Assembly (NCBI RefSeq): GCF_042610495.1
Contig: NZ_JBHGAP010000001.1
Coordinates: 1-64,000 of the forward strand
DNA: 64,000 bases
Direction: 5' to 3'
DNA from: RU20A sp042610495
GTDB lineage: Bacteria > Pseudomonadota > Alphaproteobacteria > Rhizobiales > Rhizobiaceae
The notes beneath the pieces are model-generated. The model had not been told where the DNA came from, searched no databases, and worked only from the letters and a program-made list of their open reading frames with translations. Positions 23,763-33,366 of this stretch are shown here, piece after piece. Position numbers and translations under genes: made by a program. Numbering within the stretch: the stretch's first letter is position 1; each line of letters begins with the position of its first letter.

Positions 23763-26741
23763 ATGCAGGACGAGAAAGGCGCCGTGCTCGGCGCGCTGGC
23801 GTCGTGCCCCATCCGCCCGCTGAAGCAGGGCGATGTCAGGGGCATTCTGGCCGATCTCAGGGACTTGGCGAAATCGGCTCCGGCGCTGAAGGCCGCGCTG
23901 GACGCTGAAGCGTCGGTGCGCGACGTGCTGGTGGCGGCCTGCTCGCTTTCCTCCTACCTGCGCGATCTGGCGCTGCCCTGCCTGGAAACGCTCGACGCGC
24001 TGTTGACGCGGCCACTCGATGCCGTGCTGGCCGAAGCGCTCGTCGCCGCCCGCAACGCCTGGAAGACGGCGGAGGGCAGGGCGGCAAGTGACGGCGAGGT
24101 GATGGCGAGGCTGAGGCGCGCCAAGCGGCAGGTGGCCTTTGCCGTCGGCCTTTGCGATCTCGCCGGCCTGATCGACGGCCGGCAGGCGACGGCGGCCCTT
24201 TCCGATCTCGCCGATGCGGCGGTGGCCGCGACCATCGACCACCTGCTGCTCGGTGCCCATGAGGCGGGACAGGTGCGCCTTGCCGATCCCGCCGATCCCG
24301 CCGCCGGTTCCGGTGTCGTGGTCCTCGGCATGGGCAAGCATGGCGCGCGTGAGCTCAACTACTCCTCCGACATCGACATCGTCGTCTTCTACGATCCGGA
24401 TGCGCCCGTGATCCTCGACCAGGACAAGGCGCCGGAGATGTTTGCGCGTCTGATGCGGCGGCTGGTGCGCATCCTGCAGGAGCGCTCCGGTGACGGATAC
24501 TGCTTCCGCACCGATCTGCGCCTGCGCCCCGATCCCGGCTCCACGCCGCTTGCCATCCCCGTCGAGGCGGCGCTGATCTATTATGAGGGGCGCGGCCAGA
24601 ACTGGGAGCGTGCCGCCTATATCAAGGCGCGGCCGGTCGCCGGCGACATCAGGGCAGGCGAGGCTTTCCTGCGCGAACTCGTGCCCTTCGTCTTCCGCAA
24701 ATATCTCGACTATGCCGCGATTGCCGACATCCATTCCATCAAGCGGCAGATCCACGCCCACAAGGGCCATGGCGAGATCGCTGTCAAAGGCCACAACATC
24801 AAGCTCGGCCGCGGCGGGATTCGCGAGATCGAATTCTTCGTGCAGACCCAGCAGCTGATTGCCGGCGGGCGTATGCCGGAACTGCGCCTGCGCGGCACGG
24901 AGGCGATGCTGGCGGCACTCGCCAAGGCCGGCTGGATCGACGAGGAGACGGCGCGCGAGCTGACGACGGCCTACTGGTTCCTGCGCAATGTCGAACACCG
25001 CATCCAGATGGTGGCCGACGAGCAGAGCCACACCCTGCCGGAGACGGAAGCCGAGCTGAAGCGCATCGCCTATATGATGGGCTTTGCCGACACGGCGGGC
25101 TTTTCGGCCGCGCTGTCGAAGGTGCTGAAGACGGTGGAGCGGCGCTATGCGCAGCTTTTCGAGCAGGAGCGCAAGCTTTCCGGGGAGGCGGGCAATCTCG
25201 TCTTCACCGGCCAGAGCGATGACCCGGACACGCTGAAGACGCTGGCCACCCTCGGCTTCGAACGCCCTGCCGATATCTCCCGCATCATCCGCACCTGGCA
25301 CTATGGCCGTTACCGCGCGACGCAATCGGTCGAGGCACGTGAACGGCTGACGGAGCTGACGCCCGAGCTGCTGCGTGTCTTCGGGCAGAGCAAGCGGGCA
25401 GACGAGGCGCTGGCGCGCTTCGACAGCTTCCTCTCCGGCCTTCCCGCCGGCATCCAGCTCTTCTCGCTGATCGCCAGCAATCCGCCGCTCCTCAAGCTGA
25501 TCGTCAACATCATGTCGGCCGCGCCGCGCCTGGCCGACATCATCGCCTCCCGCCCGCATGTCTTCGACGGCATGCTGGACCCGCGCCTGCTGGCGGAACT
25601 GCCGACGCGAGAGGACACGCGCAAGCGGATGGCGGCCTTTGTCAGCGGTGCGCGCCACTACGAGGAAAAGCTCGACCGTCTGCGCATCTTCGCCGCCGAA
25701 CAGCGCTTCCTGATCGGGGTCCGCCTGCTGACGGGCGCCATCACGGGCGCGCGGGCCGGCCGCGCCTTCACCGCCGTCGCCGATCTCGTCATCGAAGCGG
25801 CGCTCGAGGCCGTGCTTGGCGAGATCGAGGCCGTCCATGGCCGGATCGAGGGCGGGCGTGTCGCCGTGCTCGGCATGGGCAAGCTCGGCAGCCACGAACT
25901 CACCGCCGGTTCCGATGTCGATCTCATCCTGCTCTACGACCACGACGATGCGGCGGGCGATTCCGATGGCGCCAAGCCGATCGATGCGCTGCGCTATTTC
26001 ACCCGCATCACCCAGCGCCTGATCGCCGCGCTGTCGGCGCCGACCGCCGAAGGCGTGCTCTATGCCGTGGACATGCGCCTGCGCCCGTCCGGCAACAAGG
26101 GCCCGGTCGCGACCCGTCTCGGTGCCTTCGCCAAGTACCAGCGGGAGGAAGCCTGGACCTGGGAGCACATGGCGTTGACCCGCGCCCGTGTGATCGCCGG
26201 GGATGCCGGTCTGGCCGCCGAGACCCGCGCCACGGTGGCGACACTGCTTTCGGCCGAACGCGATCCCGCCACGCTGTCGAGCGATGTGGCCGAGATGCGC
26301 GCCCTGATCGAAACGGAAAAGCCCCCGCGCGACCTCTGGGACCTGAAGCTGATCGCCGGTGGCCTCGTCGATATCGAGTTCATCGCCCAGTTCCTGGCGC
26401 TTTCCGCCGGCAGCGCTGCGATCTGGGAGGAGGGCACGCCTTCCACCGCCGAGGTCATCGCACGGCTCGGACCGCGGCGGATGATGCAGGACGATACGGA
26501 TCGGGTGCTGGAAACGCTGCAGCTCTTCACCGAGATCTCGCAGATCATTCGACTGTGCATCGACGGGCCCTTCGACCCCAAGGAGGCGCCAGCCGGTCTC
26601 ATCGACCTCGTCTGCCGCGCCGCCGACGCGCCGGACCTGCGCGCCACAGAAGCCGACATTCGCCGCCTCTCGACGGCAACACGGACGATCTTTCGCGCGC
26701 TGGTGGGCGAGAAGAAGGCGGGGCGGGCGAAGGGGGCGTAA
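23763..26741 (+). CDS. glnE: Bifunctional glutamine synthetase adenylyltransferase/adenylyl-removase GlnE
   Basis: A 992-residue protein with two nucleotidyltransferase cores: VVVLGMGKHGARELNYSSDI in the N-terminal half (deadenylylating) and VAVLGMGKLGSHELTAGSDV in the C-terminal half (adenylylating), each with the D-x-D metal site, linked by a helical regulatory region. It adenylylates glutamine synthetase when nitrogen is plentiful and reverses this under limitation, steered by PII. The start at 23763 is preferred for gggag seven bases upstream; ATG 23748 is an alternative. It converges with the kinase gene, the stops being six bases apart. Confidence 0.93.
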   Translation: MQDEKGAVLGALASCPIRPLKQGDVRGILADLRDLAKSAPALKAALDAEASVRDVLVAACSLSSYLRDLALPCLETLDALLTRPLDAVLAEALVAARNAWKTAEGRAASDGEVMARLRRAKRQVAFAVGLCDLAGLIDGRQATAALSDLADAAVAATIDHLLLGAHEAGQVRLADPADPAAGSGVVVLGMGKHGARELNYSSDIDIVVFYDPDAPVILDQDKAPEMFARLMRRLVRILQERSGDGYCFRTDLRLRPDPGSTPLAIPVEAALIYYEGRGQNWERAAYIKARPVAGDIRAGEAFLRELVPFVFRKYLDYAAIADIHSIKRQIHAHKGHGEIAVKGHNIKLGRGGIREIEFFVQTQQLIAGGRMPELRLRGTEAMLAALAKAGWIDEETARELTTAYWFLRNVEHRIQMVADEQSHTLPETEAELKRIAYMMGFADTAGFSAALSKVLKTVERRYAQLFEQERKLSGEAGNLVFTGQSDDPDTLKTLATLGFERPADISRIIRTWHYGRYRATQSVEARERLTELTPELLRVFGQSKRADEALARFDSFLSGLPAGIQLFSLIASNPPLLKLIVNIMSAAPRLADIIASRPHVFDGMLDPRLLAELPTREDTRKRMAAFVSGARHYEEKLDRLRIFAAEQRFLIGVRLLTGAITGARAGRAFTAVADLVIEAALEAVLGEIEAVHGRIEGGRVAVLGMGKLGSHELTAGSDVDLILLYDHDDAAGDSDGAKPIDALRYFTRITQRLIAALSAPTAEGVLYAVDMRLRPSGNKGPVATRLGAFAKYQREEAWTWEHMALTRARVIAGDAGLAAETRATVATLLSAERDPATLSSDVAEMRALIETEKPPRDLWDLKLIAGGLVDIEFIAQFLALSAGSAAIWEEGTPSTAEVIARLGPRRMMQDDTDRVLETLQLFTEISQIIRLCIDGPFDPKEAPAGLIDLVCRAADAPDLRATEADIRRLSTATRTIFRALVGEKKAGRAKGA

Positions 26742-26747
26742 GGCGTC

Positions 26748-29168
26748 CTACGCCGCCGCCGTCACCTGCAGGCGGTCGGCCTCGCGGTCGGGGATGCGGA
26801 CGGTGATGATCGTGCCGACATTTTCGGTGGAGACGATCTTCATGCGCCCGCCATGCAGGTGTGTGAGCGAGCGGGAGATGGCGAGCCCGAGGCCGGAGCC
26901 GCCCTTGCTCTTGGCGTACTGGCTCTGCACCTGCTCGAAAGGCTGGCCGATCTTGCGCAGCGCGGCGCGCGGAATGCCGATGCCGGTGTCGGCGATGGTG
27001 AGCGTGACGGCGCCGGCGACCTTGCGGGCGCGCAGCCGGATGCTGCCACCGTCATTGGTGAACTTCACCGCATTCGACATGAGGTTGAGCAGGACCTGCT
27101 TCATGGCGCGCCGGTCGGCGACGAGGGTGAGGCCGTTGTCGATGGCCGCCTCCACATGGATGTTCTTCTGCTCGGCCGGGATGGAGGTGAGGCGCAGCGT
27201 CTCGTCGATCAGCGGCGCAAGGTCGATCACCTCGGTCGTGATGCGCATGTGGCCTGCCTCGATCTTCGACATGTCGAGAATGTCGCTGATGACATTCAGG
27301 AGGTGCTTGCCGCTGTCGTGAATGTCGCGGGAGTATTCATGGTACTTCTCCGAGCCCAGCGGCCCGAACATCTGGTTCTGCAGGATTTCCGAGAAGCCGA
27401 GAATGGCGTTGAGCGGCGTGCGCAGTTCGTGGGACATGTTGGCCAGGAACTCGGATTTCGCCTTGTTGGCGGCCTCGGCGCGCTCCTTTTCGGCCTGGTA
27501 ATTGGCATTGGCGATCGAAAGCTCGGCCTTCTGGCGCTCCAGCGTCTGGCGCGAGGCGGAGAGATCGCCGATGGTCGCCATCAGGCGGCGTTCGCTTTCG
27601 CGCAGGCGCACCTGGTGACGCTTCAGCGCGGTGATGTCGGTCCCGACGGAAACGAGGCCGCCGTCGCGGGTGCGCCGCTCGTTGATCTGCAGCCAGCGCC
27701 CGTCGGCAAGCTGCACTTCCGTCGTCTTGGAATGATTGGCGGAATCGGCATCCGCAATGCGTCGCTCGATGATCGGCCGCGCGGCGGCGGCCTGCACCGC
27801 GCCGCGCTCCACGCCCGGCACCAGCACGTCGTCCGGCAGCTTGTAGGCCTGCTGGAAATGCGTGTTGCACATGACGAGACGATCGGCCTTGTCCCAGAGG
27901 ACGAAGGCTTCGGAGGTGCATTCGATGGCGTCTGCCAGGCGCTGGTCGGCCTCGGCATAGCGCTGCGCCAGACGGTGCTGCTCGGTCACGTCCATGGCGA
28001 TGCCGATGAGATGCAGGCGGCCCGATGCCGTGCGGATCAACTGGGCGCGGGCGCGCAGCCAGACGAAATGACCCTCGGCATGGCGCATGCGGAAGACATG
28101 ATCGATATGGCGCACATCGCCGCGCGCGATGGCCCGCGCCACGCGGTAAATGGCGTTGTCTTCGGGGTGCATGAGGCGCGCCGCATCGGCAAAGGACAGC
28201 ACGCTGTTGTGCGCGGCCATGCCGAGCATTTCATACATGGAACGTGACCAGAAGAGCCGCCGGTTGGCGAGATCGAAGTCCCAGAGGCCGCAGCGTCCGC
28301 GCGACAGCGCCGTCTCCACCCGCAGGTTGGATTCGGCAAAGATCGCATCCGCATCCCGCGCCCGTTTCGCCTGGATGTAATAGGCGTAGAGAATGACCAG
28401 CAGGATAGAGGAGATGCCGGCAAACAGCGTGACGTTCAGGGACACCTCGTCGCGCCAGACCTTGTCGATGATCAGCAGCGGCGTGGCCGAGATCATGAAG
28501 CCGCTGCCCTTGGCGATTTCGGCTCGTGCCACGATGTGGCGCTCGCCATCGAGCGTGGCCGTCAGGGCCGATGCAGCGTTCTCGCCAAAGAAGTGCAGGA
28601 CGGCCACTTCGGGCGCGAGATCGGCCAGGTTGCGGCCCACATAGGCAGCGCCCTCTGGCGTCCCGGCAAAGACGCGCCCATCGGCGCGCACGGCCAGCAT
28701 GAAGCTTCCCGGTGGCAGAACGGTGGACGGCAGGGCCGCATTGAGACGGGTTTCCACGTCGTTGCGCGCAGCGGATGCAAAGAGATCGACGCCGTCTCCG
28801 GCAAACAGGGCGGCCGCCAGGTTCACGGCAAGAAGATCCTGCTGCCGCGTCTGTGTCTCCATGCGCTCATGTTCCAGCATGATGCTGCTGGCCCGCGCAA
28901 GCGCCACCACGATGAGAAAGGCGATGATGAGAACCGGGATGGACCGTTTCAGGATCGGCTCTGCTCGCGAGAAGCGTGCCGCCGTTGGCCCCACGAACAC
29001 GCGCACGTGATCAACGAAGCTCGAAGATCCCGCTCGGAAATTCGGAAAGCGGAGACGCGTCGCCTCTCCGGCTGCGCGCCCTCGCTGCGCGTCCGCAAAC
29101 TTTGCCAATGGTGTCACCCTTTGATGATTCGCCGCGCCGCTCGCCCGAATCTGCCGCCAATGAATCAA
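26748..29168 (-). CDS. PAS-containing membrane histidine kinase of the PdhS/PleC/DivJ group (CbrA-like)
   Basis: An 806-residue kinase: TM1 near residues 77-96 (IPVLIIAFLIVVALARASSI), a periplasmic sensor region, TM2 near 250-267, two PAS domains, a coiled linker, HisKA with the H-box MSHELRTPLNAILGFSEIL (His about 579) and the MFGPLGSEKYHEYSRDIHDS and DILDMSKIEAG segments typical of kinases that act on DivK, then an HATPase domain (NLMSNAVKFTNDGGSI, GGSGLGLAISRS). Such kinases steer cell cycle and envelope physiology in Rhizobiales. Synteny between glnE and pepN suggests the CbrA orthologue, from memory and not verified. The N-terminus before TM1 is long; a later start is possible. Confidence 0.8.
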   Translation of the reverse strand: MIHWRQIRASGAANHQRVTPLAKFADAQRGRAAGEATRLRFPNFRAGSSSFVDHVRVFVGPTAARFSRAEPILKRSIPVLIIAFLIVVALARASSIMLEHERMETQTRQQDLLAVNLAAALFAGDGVDLFASAARNDVETRLNAALPSTVLPPGSFMLAVRADGRVFAGTPEGAAYVGRNLADLAPEVAVLHFFGENAASALTATLDGERHIVARAEIAKGSGFMISATPLLIIDKVWRDEVSLNVTLFAGISSILLVILYAYYIQAKRARDADAIFAESNLRVETALSRGRCGLWDFDLANRRLFWSRSMYEMLGMAAHNSVLSFADAARLMHPEDNAIYRVARAIARGDVRHIDHVFRMRHAEGHFVWLRARAQLIRTASGRLHLIGIAMDVTEQHRLAQRYAEADQRLADAIECTSEAFVLWDKADRLVMCNTHFQQAYKLPDDVLVPGVERGAVQAAAARPIIERRIADADSANHSKTTEVQLADGRWLQINERRTRDGGLVSVGTDITALKRHQVRLRESERRLMATIGDLSASRQTLERQKAELSIANANYQAEKERAEAANKAKSEFLANMSHELRTPLNAILGFSEILQNQMFGPLGSEKYHEYSRDIHDSGKHLLNVISDILDMSKIEAGHMRITTEVIDLAPLIDETLRLTSIPAEQKNIHVEAAIDNGLTLVADRRAMKQVLLNLMSNAVKFTNDGGSIRLRARKVAGAVTLTIADTGIGIPRAALRKIGQPFEQVQSQYAKSKGGSGLGLAISRSLTHLHGGRMKIVSTENVGTIITVRIPDREADRLQVTAAA

Positions 29169-29351
29169 AGGCGATTCGCCTTGTCCAGCGGAAAAGTAAG
29201 GAATTGTTAAGGGGTTGATTCCGCGCGGCGATTGGCGCGACTCGGATGCAACACCGGGAGCCGTCCCGACACGCCTTGCCGGTGCTGCGGATCACGCCTG
29301 CCACGCATCTGCAAGGGGTCGCAAAGCGCCGCCAGACCGCATGCACAGGAA

Positions 29352-29393
29352 AGAAAAACGGGCTCCGGAATGCCTTCAAGGCCGACCGGAGCC
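29352..29393 (-). terminator. Rho-independent terminator of pepN
   Basis: ggctccgg (29361-29368) and ccggagcc (29386-29393) form a perfect 8-bp stem; on the minus strand it is followed by cgtttttc. It lies 16 bases after the pepN stop. Confidence 0.8.
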
Positions 29394-29408
29394 ATGGCTT
29401 CGACGCGA

Positions 29409-32057
29409 TCAGCCCTTCAGCATGCGCTCAACGATATCGCCGACATCGGCCGAGAGCGGCGAGGCGGCTGCGATCGTCTCCAGCGCCGCCTTTGCTGCAG
29501 CGGCGCGCACCGGCTCCAGCGAGCGCCAGGAGCGCATGGCGGTGAGCAGGCGGGCGGCAAGCTGCGGATTGCGCGGATCGATATCGAGCACCTGGCCCGC
29601 CAGCAGCCGGTATCCGGCGCCATCCTTCCGGTTGAAGCCCGTACCGTTCTGGAAGGCGAAACTGCCGATCAGCGCGCGCACTCTGTTCGGGTTCTGGGCG
29701 TTGTAGACGGGGTCTGAAAGAAGCGCCTCGATGCGCGGCAGGGCACCGTCGCCGGGAATGGTCGCCTGAATGCCAAGCCACTTGTCCATGACGAGAGGAT
29801 TGTCGCCGAAGCGCGCGCGGAAAGCGTCAAGGGCCGCGGTTGTCTCGGCGGCATCGGGGAAGCGGTGGGCGAGAATGCAGAGGGCCTGCGACAGGTCGGT
29901 CATGTTGTCGGCGACATCGAAGGCCGCCTTGACACGGCCCGGCGCCTGTTCTGCCGCCGCGAGATAGGACAGCGCCACGCCGCGCAGCGCGCGCCGGCCG
30001 GCACCGTCGGCATCCGGCGAGAAGGGACCGGTGGCTTCCAGCGTCTCGACAAGGGCGGCAAAGACCGAAAGACCTGCGATGGCGAGCGTGGTGAAGAGAT
30101 GCTGGCGCGCCGCGTGGATCGCGTCCGGATCCGTGTTGGCGCCGATGGCGCGGGCGATGTCGGCTTCCGCCGGCAGGGTCAGCGCCATGGCGCGGAAGGC
30201 CGGCTCCAGGTGACGGTCCCCGGCAATGTCGATCAGCGCATCCACCAGGACCGGATCCCAATCGGGTTCGGCACCCGCCTGGATTGCCTGCGTGGCTGCG
30301 ACGAGGTTCGGCAGGGCAAGATCGCTGATCGCCTGCCAGCGGGCGAAGAGATCGCTTTCGTTGCGTGCGATATGGGCAAGATCGGCCGCGCCCTGAGCAA
30401 ACTGCAGATTGATCGGCGCGGAGAAGCCGCGATTGATCGAGAGCACCGGTCGGGACGGAATGCCGTGGAACACGGCCGTCTGCCGCCGCTCCGTCAGGTG
30501 CAGCACGTCACCCGTGACCCGCGAGCCTTCGACCGCGGAGAGCGGCGCCTCGCTGCCGTCTTCCATGAGCAGCGCAAGCTTCAGCGGAATATGCATCGGC
30601 TCCTTGGCGGTCTGTCCCGGCGTCGGCGGCACCATCTGCTCCAGATCGAGCGTAAAGGTCTGGCGTCCGGCATCGTAGCTGCCCGACAGCGTGACGAGCG
30701 GCGTACCGGCCTGCCGGTACCAGAGCGAGAACTGTGTCAGATCCTGCCCGCTCGTCTCCTCGAAGCAGCGCACGAAATCCTCGATCGTCACCGCCTGGCC
30801 ATCATGCCGGTCGAAATAAAGGTCCATGCCCTTGCGAAAACCGTCGCGGCCGAGCAGCGTCGCGATCATCCGCGTCACTTCGCTGCCCTTCTGGTAGACG
30901 GTCGTCGTGTAGAAGTTGTTGATTTCCTTGTAGGTGCTCGGGCGAACCGGATGGGCCAGCGGGCCGCCATCCTCGGCAAACTGCTCGGCCTTAAGATGCC
31001 GCACCTCAGCGATTCGCTTGACGGCGCGCGAGCGTTCGTCGGCGGAAAACTCGTGGTCGCGATAGACCGTCAGGCCTTCCTTCAGGCACAGCTGGAACCA
31101 GTCGCGGCAGGTGATGCGGTTGCCGGTCCAGTTGTGGAAATATTCATGCGCGATGATCGCCTCGATATTGGCGTAGTCGGCATCCGTGGCGGTCTCGGGG
31201 TCGGCCAGTACGTATTTGTCGTTGAAGACGTTGAGGCCCTTGTTCTCCATCGCCCCCATGTTGAAGTCGGAAACGGCGACGATCATGAAGATATCGAGGT
31301 CGTATTCGCGGCCGAAGGCCTCCTCGTCCCACTTCATCGAGCGCTTCAGGGCATCCATCGCGTAGGCCGCCTTTGGCTCGTTGCCGTGCTCCACATGGAT
31401 GCGCAGCGTCACCTCGCGGCCCGACATCGTCACGAAACGGTCTTCCACCGTGCCGAGATCGCCGGCTACCAGCGCGAAGAGATAGCTCGGTTTGGGATGC
31501 GGATCGAACCAGGCGGCGAAGTGCCGCCCATCGCCCATGCTGGCGCCGCCGAGATAGTTTCCGTTGGAGAGAAGCAGAGGGGAGCTCGCCTTGTCGGCGA
31601 TGATATTGACCGTATAGACCGAGAGAACATCGGGACGGTCGGGGAAATAGGTGATGCGGCGAAATCCTTCCGCCTCGCACTGGGTGCAATAGACATTGCT
31701 GGTGCGGTAAAGACCCATGAGCTGGGTATTGGTCTCGGGCGAAAGCTCTGTGACGATGGTGATCTCGAAGGGCACTTCCGCCGGCAGATCGCGGATCACG
31801 AGGCTCGTATCGGTGGCGGTGAAGCGGCCGGGTTCCAGCGGCATCTGGTCAAACAGAAGGTCCTTCAGAACCAGCTCGTCACCGTCGAGGATGAGAGGGG
31901 CGGCCGGATCGGCGCCCTCGCGCCGGTGAAAGATCAGTCGAGCCTCGACCTTCGTCGCCGTCGGATCCAGTTCGAAGGTGAGATCCACACGTTCAAGAAC
32001 GAAATCGAACGGTTTGTAGTCGGCGAGGTGAACGATCTGGCCCGTCTGTGTTCGCAT
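29409..32057 (-). CDS. pepN: Aminopeptidase N (M1 zinc metallopeptidase)
   Basis: An 882-residue cytoplasmic M1 aminopeptidase. The exopeptidase motif GAMENKGLN is at residues 268-276 and the zinc site HEYFH at 304-308, with the third ligand Glu327 in LKEGLTVYRDHEF. The C-terminal half is the helical domain of the E. coli PepN type (DUF3458). It removes N-terminal amino acids in peptide turnover. Length matches family. Own terminator downstream; upstream 367 bases without clear gene. Confidence 0.93.
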   Translation of the reverse strand: MRTQTGQIVHLADYKPFDFVLERVDLTFELDPTATKVEARLIFHRREGADPAAPLILDGDELVLKDLLFDQMPLEPGRFTATDTSLVIRDLPAEVPFEITIVTELSPETNTQLMGLYRTSNVYCTQCEAEGFRRITYFPDRPDVLSVYTVNIIADKASSPLLLSNGNYLGGASMGDGRHFAAWFDPHPKPSYLFALVAGDLGTVEDRFVTMSGREVTLRIHVEHGNEPKAAYAMDALKRSMKWDEEAFGREYDLDIFMIVAVSDFNMGAMENKGLNVFNDKYVLADPETATDADYANIEAIIAHEYFHNWTGNRITCRDWFQLCLKEGLTVYRDHEFSADERSRAVKRIAEVRHLKAEQFAEDGGPLAHPVRPSTYKEINNFYTTTVYQKGSEVTRMIATLLGRDGFRKGMDLYFDRHDGQAVTIEDFVRCFEETSGQDLTQFSLWYRQAGTPLVTLSGSYDAGRQTFTLDLEQMVPPTPGQTAKEPMHIPLKLALLMEDGSEAPLSAVEGSRVTGDVLHLTERRQTAVFHGIPSRPVLSINRGFSAPINLQFAQGAADLAHIARNESDLFARWQAISDLALPNLVAATQAIQAGAEPDWDPVLVDALIDIAGDRHLEPAFRAMALTLPAEADIARAIGANTDPDAIHAARQHLFTTLAIAGLSVFAALVETLEATGPFSPDADGAGRRALRGVALSYLAAAEQAPGRVKAAFDVADNMTDLSQALCILAHRFPDAAETTAALDAFRARFGDNPLVMDKWLGIQATIPGDGALPRIEALLSDPVYNAQNPNRVRALIGSFAFQNGTGFNRKDGAGYRLLAGQVLDIDPRNPQLAARLLTAMRSWRSLEPVRAAAAKAALETIAAASPLSADVGDIVERMLKG

Positions 32058-32424
32058 AGTGCTTCCCGCTTGCGGCCGGCATACCCGTCAGGGGGAGACG
32101 CCGGTCCTGAACTGCTGTCCGCACTGCTGCACGCCTCGGTGCATGTCTTGCGGAGCCCACCGAGGGACGGCCGGACGGCAGCGTCAAGGGCAAGGCTGCC
32201 GATCATTACGGCGATCCCACTAACAATCGCTAAAGACTGTGCTGTTTTCTGACACAAGAGCGCCCTTAAATACTGAGGATATCATGACTATAGCCGGCAT
32301 GTCTGTCCTATGTGCAAAATGGCGCAATGCATCACGAGAATTGATCTCGCCCGCCAGCGAATTGCCGTAAAAGCCGAGTCCTAAGAGGGCGTCTTGAGAC
32401 GCGCCGACAGGATTGCAGCCCGCC
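32058..32424. other. 367-base intergenic region between divergent pepN and an EamA transporter
   Basis: No convincing coding region. The central part (32215-32300) is AT-rich and may hold promoters for both directions. A 28-codon frame (32284-32370) with gaggat upstream is present in front of the transporter gene but shows no recognisable sequence. Confidence 0.4.
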
Positions 32425-33363
32425 ATGCACGATGCCCACCCGAATCCGCTGCGCGGCATCGCGCTGAAGATCACCTCCGTCATCGTTTTTCTCGTCATGT
32501 CCACCTGCATCAAGGCGGCTGGCGACGAGATCGCCACCGGGCAGATCACCTTCTACCGCTCTGCCTTCGCGCTCATGCCGATCATGGGATATCTCGCCGT
32601 CCGCGGCCGGCTGGTGGCGGCGTTCCGCACGGCCGATATCAGCGGCCATCTTCTGCGCGGCTTCGTCGGCATCGTTGCCATGAGCTTCGGCTTCTACGGT
32701 CTGGTGCACCTGCCCCTGCCGGAGGCGATCGCCATCGGTTACGCCATGCCGCTTTTGACGGTGATCTTCGCCGCCGTATTTCTCAAGGAGACGGTCAGGC
32801 TCTATCGCTGGTCGGCCGTTGCGGTCGGTCTCGTCGGTGTCCTCATCATCGTCTGGCCGCGCCTTACGCTGTTTTCCGAGGCCGGTTTCGGCGCGAAGGA
32901 AGCGCTCGGCGCGCTGGCCACGCTGGCATCGGCAACGCTTGGCGCCACCGCCATGGTGCTGGTGCGCAAGCTCGTGCAGTCCGAGCGCACCGAGACGATC
33001 GTGCTCTACTTCTCCCTCAGCGCCTCGCTCTTTTCGCTGGTCTCGCTGCCCTTCGGCTGGACGCCTCTCTCGCTCCATGCCTTCCTGCTGCTGGCGGTGG
33101 CCGGCATCTGCGGCGGCATTGCGCAGATCCTGCTGACGGAAAGCTACCGCCATGCGGATATGTCGACCATCGCGCCCTTCGAATACACATCGATCCTGCT
33201 CGGAACGGTGATCGGCTACCTGCTGTTTGACGACGTGCCGACCATACACATGCTGGTGGGAACCCTGATCGTGATCGCAGCCGGCATCTTCATCATCTTT
33301 CGAGAGCACCGGCTGGGCCTGGAACGCCGTGCCGCACCCAGGGCGATGACCCCGCAGGGGTGA
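32425..33363 (+). CDS. EamA/DMT-superfamily transporter
   Basis: A 312-residue protein with ten hydrophobic segments arranged as two EamA repeats (first repeat LKITSVIVFLVMSTCIKAAG to VGVLIIVW; second from LATLASATLGATAMVLVRKL to VGTLIIVAAGIFIIF). The conserved ITFYRSAFAL and EAIAIGYAMPLLTVIFAAVF helices are typical of the RhaT/YdcZ-like drug/metabolite exporters. Substrate cannot be told from sequence. It converges with an MFS gene, the stops being three bases apart. Confidence 0.8.
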   Translation: MHDAHPNPLRGIALKITSVIVFLVMSTCIKAAGDEIATGQITFYRSAFALMPIMGYLAVRGRLVAAFRTADISGHLLRGFVGIVAMSFGFYGLVHLPLPEAIAIGYAMPLLTVIFAAVFLKETVRLYRWSAVAVGLVGVLIIVWPRLTLFSEAGFGAKEALGALATLASATLGATAMVLVRKLVQSERTETIVLYFSLSASLFSLVSLPFGWTPLSLHAFLLLAVAGICGGIAQILLTESYRHADMSTIAPFEYTSILLGTVIGYLLFDDVPTIHMLVGTLIVIAAGIFIIFREHRLGLERRAAPRAMTPQG

Positions 33364-33366
33364 CGG

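Noticed and set aside
23529..26168. Long minus-strand open frame (879 codons) opposite glnE
   Set aside because: No recognisable protein features, fully covered by glnE with both catalytic motifs.
29865..32252. Plus-strand open frame of 795 codons opposite pepN
   Set aside because: Antisense to a clear M1 aminopeptidase; low-complexity basic translation.
32284..32370. 28-codon frame with a ribosome-site-like sequence before the EamA transporter
   Set aside because: Too short and without recognisable content; kept only as a note in the intergenic entry.
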